DNA of 64,000 bases from Methanobacteriota archaeon (GCA_002720095.2 PBGP02000009.1:56001-120000); one strand, 5' to 3'; shown: positions 19,304 to 30,900, counted from the first letter of the stretch. Translations and numbers: made by a program. Notes: generated from the sequence alone by a model not told the origin.

Positions 19304-19756
19304 TCAAATGTAAATTTTTCCTCTTTTTCGAAAAACATGCCACACACCTAGACACATCAACATTAGAAATACTCCTGCATTGAATAAAGCTAGAGATGCG
19401 TCTTCATGACTCGATGTGTTCAAGTCCGAATTCATGGTTAGTGTTCCAGCTAATGCTAGAAACATAAATGCAATATCGAATACCAAGAAAATTATGGCAT
19501 ACCAGTAATATTGAAAATGAAATTGAATCATCGCACTTCCAACAGGTTCAGAACCACACTCATATGTTGAAAGTCTTCTTGGATACATGCTGTGATCAGT
19601 CTCATACCCTGGTAAGAAATATGATTTTGTTATATTCGGATTTGCCGAATCGGTTACAGGCCTAATAAATCTTGTAACAATGAATTGACTTAACGGGAAT
19701 AATATACCGAGTATAACCATTAATCCAACAGCGACGTAACTTTCAGTCACGGTCAT
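19304..19756 (-). CDS. nuoA: Complex I membrane subunit NuoA
   Basis: A 150-residue three-helix subunit. The family signature TYECGSEPVGSAMIQFHFQYYWYAIIFLVFDIAFMFL contains the quinone-loop cysteine and the conserved acidic residues of the second helix. First gene of the operon; upstream is a 97-base gap to the next surface-protein gene, where a GC-rich stem-loop lies at 19771-19791. Confidence 0.96.
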   Translation of the reverse strand: MTVTESYVAVGLMVILGILFPLSQFIVTRFIRPVTDSANPNITKSYFLPGYETDHSMYPRRLSTYECGSEPVGSAMIQFHFQYYWYAIIFLVFDIAFMFLALAGTLTMNSDLNTSSHEDASLALFNAGVFLMLMCLGVWHVFRKRGKIYI

Positions 19757-19770
19757 TCTTTCGACATCCT

Positions 19771-19791
19771 AAGGGGCTCATAGGGCCCCTT
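19771..19791. repeat. GC-rich stem-loop upstream of nuoA
   Basis: The 7-base arms AAGGGGC and GCCCCTT pair perfectly around a 7-base loop, in otherwise AT-rich DNA. It lies between the stop of the surface-protein gene (19854) and the nuoA start (19756). It could mark the end of the upstream transcript or shape the nuoA 5' leader; archaeal terminators do not need hairpins, so the role is open. Confidence 0.45.
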
Positions 19792-19853
19792 GATTAGTGC
19801 CAATTAAACACCTCAAATAAGTATATGGTTTTTGCCTTAAAATTTAGGTATGG

Positions 19854-22718
19854 CTAAATTTTCCTAATATTTTTTAAATTTCTTGAATTAAATATTAAAT
19901 TCACCGATGCGGCAAGTACAATACAAGATATTGCCGTAAAAAACGAGAAGGATGGTAAAAATCCACTGGGTTCATCTGCAACTACTTTCAACTCAATATT
20001 TTCTCTTCCTATCATTCCATTTGCATCCTTTGGTTGAATACTGACCGTAAAATCAAATTCATCACTTAGGGTTGATTCAGGCGATTCAACTTTAATTTTG
20101 ATTACCTTAAATTCTCCTGGTTCCAATGAGAATTCTAAATCATCGGTATCTGGAATTAATGGAATCCATCCTCTTAGACCTTCAGAAATATGAACTATAA
20201 TTACTTCTCTGGTATTTCCGTCATTATAAATCCTCAAATCAAAATTCGCATTTTCTGGTAGTTCTATATTTTGTACATCTCCATTTATAGATTCTATCTT
20301 CAAATCATGTATAGTTTCTATCTTTAAAACCATTTCAAGAGTCTTTATATCCTCTGCATTAAATTCAGAGCGTACGTCAACGTAAACAGTACCTCCTGCT
20401 CCATCTTCTATATCTTCATCAATACTTAGTATGATTTTAACTTGAAGAGCATAAAGAACAATTTCATGAGAATCTTTTAAGCCTCCAGCTAACCATGTTT
20501 TATTAGCTTCTTCCATATCTGTGAATTCTAAAATATCGCCATTAGTTTCATAAATTTCTCCAGTGTTCAAATCTCTTAACACATACTTCATAGGTATCGG
20601 AATTGATTCTGATCCGTCATAAATTATTCCACTCTTATTAATATCTAATTCATAACTAACACCATTGAAGCTCCTAACGGTAATGACTGCGTTATCTTCT
20701 TGTGGGTTTCCATAAAATACTCCGTCATTTTGAATCCAAAATACGAATTCCACAGAACCCCCAGGTGGTTGTGTACTTTCGACTTGATTAGGGTTTTCTC
20801 CAGGGTTTTCAAAGAATGCATTCATTCTAAATATTAAATTAGAACTGGTCGTGGTTATATTAAAAGATTCTTGAATATTAATTTGATCAGCGGTATTTAA
20901 AATTTGGATAGTAGATCTGCATTGACTTTTTTCTCCCCCATCAATGGTTACTTTAGCTAAAATATTTTTACTGGTTTGAGCTGGAATGTTTATATTACTA
21001 ATTTCAATACTATCAGGCGCATCTTCAAAGAACCTAACATCCCAATCTGAATTACTGCCATCACTACTGGTGCATGAATTTTTAGAAACTAAGATTTTAT
21101 AATTATCAGCAACGTTTCCGGAATTAATTATTGTAAACGGGTATGATACAGTGGCTCCATCTTTTCCAGATTGAGAATTAACGGATATTTCAATGTCAAT
21201 GTCATGTCTCTCAGCTACTGATATTGAAGTTGAATCCTGATCAAAGATATCACCGTTTCCTTGCATTAATGTCGCTGTATATATTACTGCATCATCAGCC
21301 AAGGCATCAATAGGAACAGAAATGTTTACGAAAACTGTAATACTTTGATCGAGTCCTAGTTCAATTGAATTCATGCTCCCTACTTCTTCATTTCCCCCAT
21401 CATAAAAAGTAGAACTCCAACCCGCAGGTTCCTCAGCTGAAATTGATAGTTCGAAAAACCCAGGCCCATTACCTTTGTTTGTAATGGATATTTGAGCTGA
21501 GCCTGTTGTTCCAGGTTCAATTTCTGGTACAACTCCTACAAAATTAATTTGGCCATCTCTGAATAAACCTACAGTTACTTCTAGTGTACTAGTACAAATG
21601 ATATCTCCTGCACTACCTCCTCTTTGTTCATTAACTCTGATTGTTATCGAATGAGTCGTTCCTGCGCTAGCTGAATCATCTGGAGAAATTAATACATCAA
21701 ATGTCATTGGTTCTCCTAAAGACAATTCTCCATTTGGTGGCTCGATCTCTTGGACCCATGAATTTTTATTTCCTGCGGTTGTAATTACTACGTTAAAATC
21801 TGTATTACCTTCGTTGGTAATTGTAAATCTTGCAGTATCACTAGTAAAAGGAGCAACATTCACACTCACAGAATCTGAAGTAAATGCACATAGTTTGACT
21901 TCTGGGATTTCTAATGTGAGGTCTAACTCATCAGTTGTATTCTCTTCGTCTGCACCGAATCCTGCATTTGTGATGCGTGCTTCAATTCTGTAACAAGTTA
22001 GTCTTGCCCACCCACTATCACTTAGTCCAGAAATTGAGAATATTACAACTTCTTCATCACCAGAATCTAGTGTTACTTGATCAGGATCGATAATTATTTC
22101 CCAACTTACTTGCGCGCTTGCACACTCACCAGTTCCGGGATTTTCCCAATTTAAATCGATTGTTGCATTTAATTGACCCGTATTTTCTACAGTAATAGGC
22201 CAAATTACTTCATCATCATTCTCATTCCAAATTTTATCTTCAGGATGTTGGGTACTAATTTCGACTGCCCAAGTAGCACCTCCACTTCCTTCTCCTGCGG
22301 TTGTTGTAACTACAACTTCTACAGGTTCAGAGGGGGTTCCTCCTGGAAGTGCTCCAACTTCATTCGCAATTCCTCGAACGGTGGTATCGCATGATTCGTC
22401 TGGTTGCGCAGTTAGATTAACTGATAGTAAAACATCCACGGAATCACCAGAACTAATTGCCCCCTGAGGTTGTTCAACTGTTGAGGTATATCCATTACAT
22501 TGCTGCTCAGAAGTTAACTGAACTGTAACATCATTTTCTCCCGTATTTCGAATGACTATAGTATATTCCGCTGTTGTACCTGGATCAGCTTCTTGAGAAG
22601 TGGGCATAGCTGTTAATGTTATTGATGCTTCGGCAGTTACGGTAGGAACTGTAGAAAGAAATACTAAAGCGATTAACACAAATGCGGTATTTTTGGCCCC
22701 TCTTGATGACTTGCCCAT
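19854..22718 (-). CDS. Large anchored surface protein of repeated Ig-like modules
   Basis: A 954-residue protein with signal peptide (MGKSSRGAKN, hydrophobic core, TAEA). It is built of serial beta-sandwich repeats of the NEW3/CARDB kind, with recurrent phrases such as ITNEGNTDFNV, ITNKGNGPGFFEL and IINSGNVADNYKI, each an N-G-N turn. Scattered cysteines (Cys near 69, 114, 250) may form disulfides. The C-terminal helix FFTAISCIVLAASVNLIF and a short basic tail anchor it. No catalytic motif is visible; a structural cell-wall or adhesion role is inferred. It starts 54 bases after the subtilase stop, so probably shares its transcript. Confidence 0.8.
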   Translation of the reverse strand: MGKSSRGAKNTAFVLIALVFLSTVPTVTAEASITLTAMPTSQEADPGTTAEYTIVIRNTGENDVTVQLTSEQQCNGYTSTVEQPQGAISSGDSVDVLLSVNLTAQPDESCDTTVRGIANEVGALPGGTPSEPVEVVVTTTAGEGSGGATWAVEISTQHPEDKIWNENDDEVIWPITVENTGQLNATIDLNWENPGTGECASAQVSWEIIIDPDQVTLDSGDEEVVIFSISGLSDSGWARLTCYRIEARITNAGFGADEENTTDELDLTLEIPEVKLCAFTSDSVSVNVAPFTSDTARFTITNEGNTDFNVVITTAGNKNSWVQEIEPPNGELSLGEPMTFDVLISPDDSASAGTTHSITIRVNEQRGGSAGDIICTSTLEVTVGLFRDGQINFVGVVPEIEPGTTGSAQISITNKGNGPGFFELSISAEEPAGWSSTFYDGGNEEVGSMNSIELGLDQSITVFVNISVPIDALADDAVIYTATLMQGNGDIFDQDSTSISVAERHDIDIEISVNSQSGKDGATVSYPFTIINSGNVADNYKILVSKNSCTSSDGSNSDWDVRFFEDAPDSIEISNINIPAQTSKNILAKVTIDGGEKSQCRSTIQILNTADQINIQESFNITTTSSNLIFRMNAFFENPGENPNQVESTQPPGGSVEFVFWIQNDGVFYGNPQEDNAVITVRSFNGVSYELDINKSGIIYDGSESIPIPMKYVLRDLNTGEIYETNGDILEFTDMEEANKTWLAGGLKDSHEIVLYALQVKIILSIDEDIEDGAGGTVYVDVRSEFNAEDIKTLEMVLKIETIHDLKIESINGDVQNIELPENANFDLRIYNDGNTREVIIVHISEGLRGWIPLIPDTDDLEFSLEPGEFKVIKIKVESPESTLSDEFDFTVSIQPKDANGMIGRENIELKVVADEPSGFLPSFSFFTAISCIVLAASVNLIFNSRNLKNIRKI

Positions 22719-22772
22719 GTATAACGACTAAACTCATATATCAAAAACCCATTCTATGAATGTATATTTTTA

Positions 22773-25700
22773 TCATAACTTAGAGAATTTTTCTTTATGA
22801 TTCATCGCATGTTCTCTAGCTTTATCTTCAGGATAACCAGATGAAATTAATTGTTTGATATATAATTCCATCTTTTCTTTGGCTACAGTAGACATTATCA
22901 CCTCATCCAAATTTGATGTAGACAATGATTCAATTGTAGTTAGATTTAGATTTGCGAGATTTTTTTGAACTGTATGTGGTTGCAAATTAGTTGAAATTGA
23001 TTTTTTATTATTTTTAACAAACAAATTATTTTTTGGTATTAATACGACTATGAAAGAAATAATCGAGATTAATAATATCAAAGCAACAATTATAGTAGAA
23101 CTACTATTTTTCTCTGATTCAATTAATAAATTATATTCTTCATTTGATTTTGAAATGATATTAAAACTGTTAATTGAACCTTCAAATTGATTATTATTTA
23201 GAAGTTTTAGTTCAATTTTAAATGTCCCTACATCCATCGGAGTTAATTTAATTTTAATTCTTTTACTTTCGCCGGGTTCTAGAACAACCCAATTGGAATC
23301 CTCAAAGTTTGAAAGCCAACCATCAGGGGCAATGATTTCTAATTTGTCGCTAATCTGTTCATTTCCAAGATTTGTTACTTCGAATTCAACTTCTGAAATT
23401 TTATTGTACTCACTCAAAGGAATTGAGACTTCTTGCCAAGAAAGTTTGAATTCTAAGGGAACGGATAAATTATTTGAATAGTTCACAGCGTAATTATTTT
23501 CAAAACTGAGGATTAAATTAAATGTTTCAATTTCTCCAGCAACCGCTGATAATGGGATAACTACTTCACAATCAGCAATCTCTATCATTGAAATTTGTAC
23601 AGTGCCTATGTCTCTACAAGAAGTCATCCAATTATTAGTAGTCTCAAGATTAATTTCGGGAGTAAAGTTTACTTCTCCATCATTGGAAATCACCCATCTA
23701 GCTAAAAAAGGAGTCCCAACTGGGAGTTTTTCTCCTTCATCGACTTGTATAATAGTTCCGTTAGAATTTTGAAAATCTAAAAATTCTATCGTTGGAGTTG
23801 GTAGATAAAGTACCTCTAAATTACTATCCCATTCGAACATTGAACCTTCTAATGTACTGATGATTAACTTAAAATTCCCACTTTTTGCTTGGCCATTTCC
23901 TTGGACAGGAATCACAACATCTTTAAATGAATTAGGTTCAATTTCATAAAATTTGGTATAAGTAAGTACTATCCATCCTTTTGGTAAAATGGCATCTACA
24001 GTAACTGAGGTTATTGAGTTTCCATTATTAATTAACTTTACAGATAGATTTAATCTTTCGTCTGGCATTACAGTACCTAAACTCATATTAGAAACAATAT
24101 TTATCAACTCGTATGTACCAACAACCAATTCTATAGTTCGATCCCAAACTTGGTTAGGATTACTTTGAGAGATAGCCTTAACGTTCAATTCAATTTTTGT
24201 TCCAGCTGAAATCAAAGAAGTCGGGGGATTGATTACTACGGGTAAAATCTTGTTCTCGGATTTGGAGAGTAAGCCTGTATCTATTTCGTTATAATTTATG
24301 TTATTTTTGAAATAAGCATTCCAATACTCGGGAGCTTCTAAGATTAGATTATATCCCTGTACCGAGTTTCCCCCATTGATAAATGTCAAATTAAATTCTG
24401 TAGGAATTAAAGGGGATACTAATATCTGATTAGACGCTGAAATGATTGCGAACGGTAGATTCTGTACGTAAAGGCTGATTGTAATACTTTTTTCGATGTC
24501 ATTATCAACATCTTTACCAATTATATTAATGTCGTAGTATCCTGGTTCTGGGGGAAATTCTGAGGATGGGATAGTTAGAATGACATCAATTTCGACAGAT
24601 TCCCTACCTTCTAAATTTTGATTATTTGATGAAAGACTAACTGGCCATTCTTTTGGAATTAACGTATTTCTTTGTATGGGTTGACTTGATTCTAAGGAGG
24701 TGTTAGTACTTATAAATGCGGTATTAGTTAAATTTACTACCCAAGTTGCTGATTCACTATTCGTATCATTCCATTCGTAAATAGAATTTTTTGCATTGAT
24801 ATTAATTCCAGGTGTTGTAACTCTAATAATATCAAAATAAATATTGTTATTTTCGTCAGTTTCTTCTAATTTTTCATCAGCGTCAACGTGAATTTTAACC
24901 TCTCTGATTCCAGCAGAATCCGCAATCCAATCCCAAGTTAAAACGGTTTTTGCACCAGTATCTAGTGATAATTCGTAAGATTCTATTAAATTATCATCAA
25001 TTGATAATTCGACATTAAAACTATTAGCAGCAGTATTACCAATGTTAATAATTTCATAACTTAGTTGAACCTCATCTCCTATATTTGGTATTTCCTTGCT
25101 TAATATAAGTGATTCAGGAGTTGGTAGAATATCAGGCCTTAAGTCATTAATACCGATACCACTCGCTGCAATAGCGAACATTTGAGATCGTGGTCCACCA
25201 TGTTGGACATCTGATACGGTTATTTTCCATAACCCTGTTTGAGCGTTATCGACTAAAATAACTTCTACATTGTTCGTATCATCTGCATTACCGCCAGAAA
25301 TTGAACGTCCATTTTGAAAAACATTACCGAGATAGATTGTTCCATCTGGAGCTTCGACCTCTAGATTCAAATCGTTCACTAGCTGTTTCGAGGAAAACCT
25401 CGAACCCAAGTGATCCGACCATGCTAGGACTACTTTAAACGGAGAACCAGGTGATGTGACATTTAGATTATATTCTATGCTAGTTCCGCTATTTGAAAGT
25501 CTAGATCTATCATCAACCCAGATGCCTCTTCCTCCACTTGGAGCAATGGAATTTTGCAGATTAATCCTTCCCCAACCTTCATCATTATTAGGGATATTTC
25601 TGGTCCCAATATCTTGCGCACCTAATATTAGCATCGCTTTCATTAATGCTCCTTGAGGCGAAGGTCTTTGTGCAACTTCAGTCAAATACTCTCTAACCAG

Positions 25701-27311
25701 TGCAGCTGCTCCAGCCGTGTTTGGTGTAGCCATAGAAGTTCCGGTATACTCCATGTAATACTGATTATCCCATGTCGAGGTTCCATCATCTTGTGCTTCT
25801 TGAGATTTGCATGAACGAACGTAACCTCCTGGAGCCAAAACATCAGGTTTGATTCTATCGTCATCAGTGGGCCCTCTTGAGGATCCACTCATTATAGTGT
25901 TAGGTGCTGAACCATACCTGCTCTGATGCATCCCCACAGTAATTGGATTTTTAGCAGTACCGGGTGAATTGACGGTCCCAGAATTGGGGCCATCATTTCC
26001 TGCTGCAAATACTACTGAAAAACCTTGGTAACCGTTATAATATCTATCGTAAGTATTAGCTTTGTCATCAACATCTTCACTTTCGCTGGTGTAAGCTCCT
26101 TGTGAAGAAGTTCCAAAAGAGCCCCAAGAATTAGAATGAATTCTAGCACCCGCAGTATATGCATTTCCTAAAAGTGAAGTTATTGAAGGGGAGTAAAAAT
26201 TGCCGTTATCATCATCTTCCATTGCTTGGAAATATAATTCAGCCTGTGGGGCAACACCTGCATATCCACCTCTAGTTCCGTCTCCTAAGACTGTACAAGC
26301 AACATGAGTTCCGTGACCACTCCATTTGTCACCAGTCTTTCCTCCATCATTAACAACATCGTGTTTTGATAAGATTCTGTTTCCAAAGTCCCCATGATCA
26401 TGGTCAATCCCAGTGTCTGCAACCGCAATTAATTGCCCACTTCCATTAAGACCGTTTGTTGGAAAATATGATGTAACGCTCGACCATTTCATATGACTTC
26501 TAGAGTTGTCATTATAAACTGTGAATTCAGGAGAAATTCTCAGCCATGCAATACTAGGGTTTGACAATAAATTTACTAATTTTGAATTTATAATTTTGCC
26601 GTCAAATCTTCCTTCATCCCATTTAACAATTTCATCAAAGTTCAATTGTACCAATTTAGATAAATCTGATGATAGAATATCTCCATCAACTCCAAAAATT
26701 TCTATATTTTCATGGAAACCTTCGCCATTTAGGTTTCTCCACCCATCAATCCTAATGAGTATGTCATCTAATTTTTCTTCTTGATTTTGATTAATTAATT
26801 CTAAAAGTACATCACCTAAAATCAGAGCTAAAGGAATGGAATGAATACGTTCTATATCTTCAATAGATTTTAATTTATCTAAACTAGAGTGAGGACCTTG
26901 AACCACATAGCCACTGGGCCATATATATTCTCTGATGACAACACCTTCAACACTACTAATATTTTGTCTGGCGGATGTAAGTGGTACTTCACCGTTGATG
27001 ATGACTAGATTTAGATCATCTCTAGTTGTCATCAAATCATCTGGGATTTTGATACTCGGTATAAATTCATCCGCATTGAAAATTCCTATTCTGGTCCAAG
27101 CTTCGCTTGGTCTTCTCTTAATATCCACCTCTTTGTAATCTACAACGTCTAGATTGTTCAGTTGATTTGGATTGATGTTTATTATTTCGAATCTGTTATT
27201 TGATTTTTCATTTTCTGTAAGATTAGAATCTACAGGTTTAATTAATGGAGACCAGCTTGTCAAAAGCAAAATCAATAATGCAATTATTACAATCTGCGAG
27301 TCCCTGTTCAC
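22773..27311 (-). CDS. Membrane-anchored subtilisin-like (S8) serine protease
   Basis: A 1512-residue surface protease. After a signal peptide and a propeptide-like region of about 270 residues comes the S8 domain with Asp299 (VADTGID), His333 (GHGTHVACT) and Ser526 (GTSMATP), so the triad is complete; the oxyanion stretch AAGNDGP is also present. A beta-sandwich follows (VVLAWSDHLGS...), then a CARDB unit ending EETDENNNIYF, several NEW3-like repeats and a TM helix at about 1404-1425. The 86-residue cytosolic tail ends with a short Gly-Tyr-Pro motif at about 1484-1502. The start is GTG after GGAGTGAC. Likely role: degrading external protein or processing neighbours on the cell surface. Confidence 0.92.
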   Translation of the reverse strand: MNRDSQIVIIALLILLLTSWSPLIKPVDSNLTENEKSNNRFEIININPNQLNNLDVVDYKEVDIKRRPSEAWTRIGIFNADEFIPSIKIPDDLMTTRDDLNLVIINGEVPLTSARQNISSVEGVVIREYIWPSGYVVQGPHSSLDKLKSIEDIERIHSIPLALILGDVLLELINQNQEEKLDDILIRIDGWRNLNGEGFHENIEIFGVDGDILSSDLSKLVQLNFDEIVKWDEGRFDGKIINSKLVNLLSNPSIAWLRISPEFTVYNDNSRSHMKWSSVTSYFPTNGLNGSGQLIAVADTGIDHDHGDFGNRILSKHDVVNDGGKTGDKWSGHGTHVACTVLGDGTRGGYAGVAPQAELYFQAMEDDDNGNFYSPSITSLLGNAYTAGARIHSNSWGSFGTSSQGAYTSESEDVDDKANTYDRYYNGYQGFSVVFAAGNDGPNSGTVNSPGTAKNPITVGMHQSRYGSAPNTIMSGSSRGPTDDDRIKPDVLAPGGYVRSCKSQEAQDDGTSTWDNQYYMEYTGTSMATPNTAGAAALVREYLTEVAQRPSPQGALMKAMLILGAQDIGTRNIPNNDEGWGRINLQNSIAPSGGRGIWVDDRSRLSNSGTSIEYNLNVTSPGSPFKVVLAWSDHLGSRFSSKQLVNDLNLEVEAPDGTIYLGNVFQNGRSISGGNADDTNNVEVILVDNAQTGLWKITVSDVQHGGPRSQMFAIAASGIGINDLRPDILPTPESLILSKEIPNIGDEVQLSYEIINIGNTAANSFNVELSIDDNLIESYELSLDTGAKTVLTWDWIADSAGIREVKIHVDADEKLEETDENNNIYFDIIRVTTPGININAKNSIYEWNDTNSESATWVVNLTNTAFISTNTSLESSQPIQRNTLIPKEWPVSLSSNNQNLEGRESVEIDVILTIPSSEFPPEPGYYDINIIGKDVDNDIEKSITISLYVQNLPFAIISASNQILVSPLIPTEFNLTFINGGNSVQGYNLILEAPEYWNAYFKNNINYNEIDTGLLSKSENKILPVVINPPTSLISAGTKIELNVKAISQSNPNQVWDRTIELVVGTYELINIVSNMSLGTVMPDERLNLSVKLINNGNSITSVTVDAILPKGWIVLTYTKFYEIEPNSFKDVVIPVQGNGQAKSGNFKLIISTLEGSMFEWDSNLEVLYLPTPTIEFLDFQNSNGTIIQVDEGEKLPVGTPFLARWVISNDGEVNFTPEINLETTNNWMTSCRDIGTVQISMIEIADCEVVIPLSAVAGEIETFNLILSFENNYAVNYSNNLSVPLEFKLSWQEVSIPLSEYNKISEVEFEVTNLGNEQISDKLEIIAPDGWLSNFEDSNWVVLEPGESKRIKIKLTPMDVGTFKIELKLLNNNQFEGSINSFNIISKSNEEYNLLIESEKNSSSTIIVALILLISIISFIVVLIPKNNLFVKNNKKSISTNLQPHTVQKNLANLNLTTIESLSTSNLDEVIMSTVAKEKMELYIKQLISSGYPEDKAREHAMNHKEKFSKL

Positions 27312-27359
27312 GTCACTCCGTCTCTACAGCCCTATTCAACGGTTTAGTATAGATGTGAA

Positions 27360-27938
27360 TTAAATGATTAACCATTTTCTATCAGTTTTAATCGAAAACC
27401 ATTCATAGACCCAATCTCCTACTGGATGTGTCCATGTTTTACTCCTTTGATCATTCTTACCATCCTTGTAATTAATCGTAATTTTAATTTCATAATTATC
27501 CCAAACAGTTACTCCCGGGATCGTTAATTCTAGATCATCACTTGCAATGCTCATGTGAGCACCTATTTTTTCTCTATAAAACAAGCTATTGTTCAGTTCA
27601 TTACCCTCAAAATCTTCGAAAGAAATTTCTACACTTACTTCGCTAATTTCTCTACTCCCCACATTATGAACCTCGGCTAAAATTACATGACCTCCTCCAG
27701 ATTGCATGTAAACGACATCAACTTTTACAGCGTCCCTTGGAATTATCCAGTAATAGGTTGCAAAAACACTTGAAATCAAAAGTAAAACTACTAGAGAAGC
27801 GGCTAACAATCGTATGGGTGAAATATTCTCTGAGAAAGATTGTAATAATTCTGCAGCTTTTTTACTTTTTTCTAATTCTTCCTGACTAGCATAAACTGTA
27901 TCAGAAATTTGAATTAATTTTGTATCTTGATTATCCAT
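27360..27938 (-). CDS. Small bitopic membrane protein with external beta domain
   Basis: A 192-residue protein. Residues 1-41 are charged and lack a signal peptide, a single helix lies at about 42-65 (LLAASLVVLLLISSVFATYYW), and the remaining ~125 residues form a probable external beta-sandwich (VILAEVHNVGSREISEVSVEISF) of the FxLYD/CARDB kind. It starts 8 bases after the stop of the giant secreted protein and ends 48 bases before the subtilase, so it belongs to the same operon. It may tether the upstream product, which has no anchor of its own; that is inference. Confidence 0.7.
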   Translation of the reverse strand: MDNQDTKLIQISDTVYASQEELEKSKKAAELLQSFSENISPIRLLAASLVVLLLISSVFATYYWIIPRDAVKVDVVYMQSGGGHVILAEVHNVGSREISEVSVEISFEDFEGNELNNSLFYREKIGAHMSIASDDLELTIPGVTVWDNYEIKITINYKDGKNDQRSKTWTHPVGDWVYEWFSIKTDRKWLII

Positions 27939-27946
27939 TTCAACAC

Positions 27947-30900
27947 CTAAAATATTGTATAAAGTAATGTCAAAACCCCACTAGAAATTGGTTCAGGGAA
28001 AACAAAATGAGTGGTTGTTCCTCTACCATTAGTTACAGAATTTAAAATCGATAAATCATTTCCAATTCCATTAATTCCAAAAGTCGATGCGCTTGGAATG
28101 ATTCCAGTTACTTGGGCATCAATTAATACACCTTTAGCATCCCATTTAATTCCACCAAAATCAGCCTCAACATTTCCGGTAGCAATTATTTTCCCTCCAG
28201 ATACATCACTTATGACTCCAAAGGGATACAAGTTAGCAATGTAGTATGCATGTACAGTCGCACTTTTTAGATTCTCTCCAAGGATTTCACTACTTTTTAG
28301 ATAAACACCAGGTTGAATTGGAGTGTCTGATTGCTTTAGATAAAATCTTTTAATCCCATTTGGGTAAGACTCTATCTTCATACCCCAATTTTCTGTGTGC
28401 TTAATGCTAGTAGTACTAGGCATATCTTCTGCAAGCATTAGAATATTTGAACGTGAATTAATTGCTCTTCCACTTGCGTAGATATATAAATCCATTTCAT
28501 TACCATTTGATGTATAATCAAGTGTATTAACCCCTTGAAATGAGGTTTCTTTTGTAATGTCGAATTCTTTCGATGGTCCTGTCTCTAGATGTAGTTCGCC
28601 AGGTAAATCTCTCATGAAGGCTGTCGTTGGCCACCATTGATTATCTAAATAACGAGCCATAGTTATCATTATTGCATCAACTGATGTACTAGCGGAAATT
28701 GAACCACCTGGTGCAGGTACAGCCAAGTCCATAATTAGCACATCTCCGATGGTAGCCGCAAAGTTTGCTTTGGAGGGTATATCAACAATCAGTGTGGATA
28801 CCCGTTGTTTCAAAACTTTATCAAGCATATTAATTTGAACATAATCTAATTCTGATCCTAAATTAAAACTCATGTCCGTATATATTCTTGGTACAATTAA
28901 CGTTGAATCAGTTGACATAAACATTCCGATTTCAACATCAATAGCTCTGGTAGTATCAAACCCATCTAAATTTATGTTGAGGTTCATCCCTTCTAAACCA
29001 TCAACTTTAATTGTAAAATCACTATATTTTGGTTTCCAATCTGTCATTTTTAAGTCTAAACTCCATTGTGGGATTTCTCCTTCTACAAAATAAAAATAAC
29101 TCATTTCTACAATTGGAGCAACTCTAGGAATCCAAGCTTTGATATGATATGATCGTTCATCGCGAAGTGATATTCCAGACTCCTTCAATCTCTCGATATC
29201 TAGTACTTTTAATTCTTCAGAATTAATCCATCCGTCCCTCATAATTCCAGAGAAAATATCAGGTTCAATCATTCTATTTTCCATTAACTGTAAGAATCTT
29301 ACATGTTCATCACTGTTGATTTTTTCATCTTTAAGTATATCAATTAAATCATTACCACTTTCTTCTGTAAAGTTTAATTTAGTTAAATTTAGGTCTAAAA
29401 CTGTTCTTTCTTCAAAAATGGCAGATATCCCATGAACCCAATCAGGTTCATCTTTTACATTGTCTCCTTTCTCAAGTTCTACCAAAACATCAAATTCTTC
29501 ATCAGATTGTAAATTTAATACCAAACTAGCATTAATGTCACCTGGTTTAGGGCCCAAGAAATCTCTGGTTAAATTGCCCACTAAATCATTAACTCCAGTT
29601 CCAAAACCTATCAAACCCCCAAGAAAATTAGATATCCCATTTATTCCAGATTCATCTCCAAAATTAGGTAGTATTAATGAGTCACTTGAATCGTCAGTAG
29701 GTACATCAATCTCTAAATTACCTGGTAGAGGAGATATTTGTATTGTTGCATTTAATCCAAGATGATCATTGTTATATGTTGTCTCATCTATTAGTTTAGC
29801 ATTAAATGTTGTACCTTCAGGCCGAATTAATTTTATTCTAGCTAAACCATCAACTCCACTAGCACCTGGATTTTCTGGAGAGCGCCAAGACGCAGTTAAA
29901 AGATTACTAATTCTTACTGATAAACTTGATTCACCAATATCTCCATTTTGCCAGTGATAAGCATGATCGCCGTCTAAAACAAAATCGTTACTTGCATTTG
30001 AGATCTGTATTGCAATCGAACCTAATGGTTCAGCAGAATTGTAACCAACTTCATCACCTAGCAAAATTTCAAATTCTTTCGGTAACCCTTCTAATTTTAA
30101 AGCATTTTTTTGTTTACCAGATTCTGCGTGATACACTAAACTAGAAATACCAGTATTTGCTGAATAACTCATTTTCTCTGAATTTTGCATTATTGTCAAA
30201 TTTCTGGGTCTCTCAGATAATAATGCTGATTGAAACGCTGAGCTATTTACAGAATTCTTCTCATGTTCTAAATATGCAAATCTAAATTTTTCGCCTTCAG
30301 TCATATCAATTTCAATTTTTCTCTCGTCACTAATCGCATCAAAAGTATAGTGTAAATTTGAGATACCAGAAAATTTTGCGCTAAGACCTACTCTTGTTAG
30401 AGGTGTGATATTTCCTAATCTTCCAGACACAAAATCTAGATCAGTATCTTTGGTAATCATGAAATGATCTTCGGAGAGTGTTGGATGAGAGCTGCTCCCG
30501 AATAAAATTTTAATTTCACCTAAATATCTCTGAAATCTGGATTCACGAACTGAATTCATCATTTCAATATTTATTTCTCCTCCTTTAGAGCTTGAGGTTT
30601 CTGTTAACGCATCTGGTAAAGAATTCAATATCGAACCTATATTTATTATTACATCTACTATTGTGATTATCGCTCCATCTAAGAGTTGACTGAATGCAGA
30701 AAGGCTAGGGTCATCAGGAACATTGATATTCTCACTTCCTCCTCCTAATTCGAAAGATCCATGTAGAATTATCACTTCAGGAATATCAGTTAGTACAAAG
30801 TCAATTTTTCTGTGGTCTGATTCATTTCCGTATCTTTGAAACCAAGAACGATAGTCAAGCTGTTCGATTTTTGTTTTCGAAGCGATTAACACTAGTGTAT

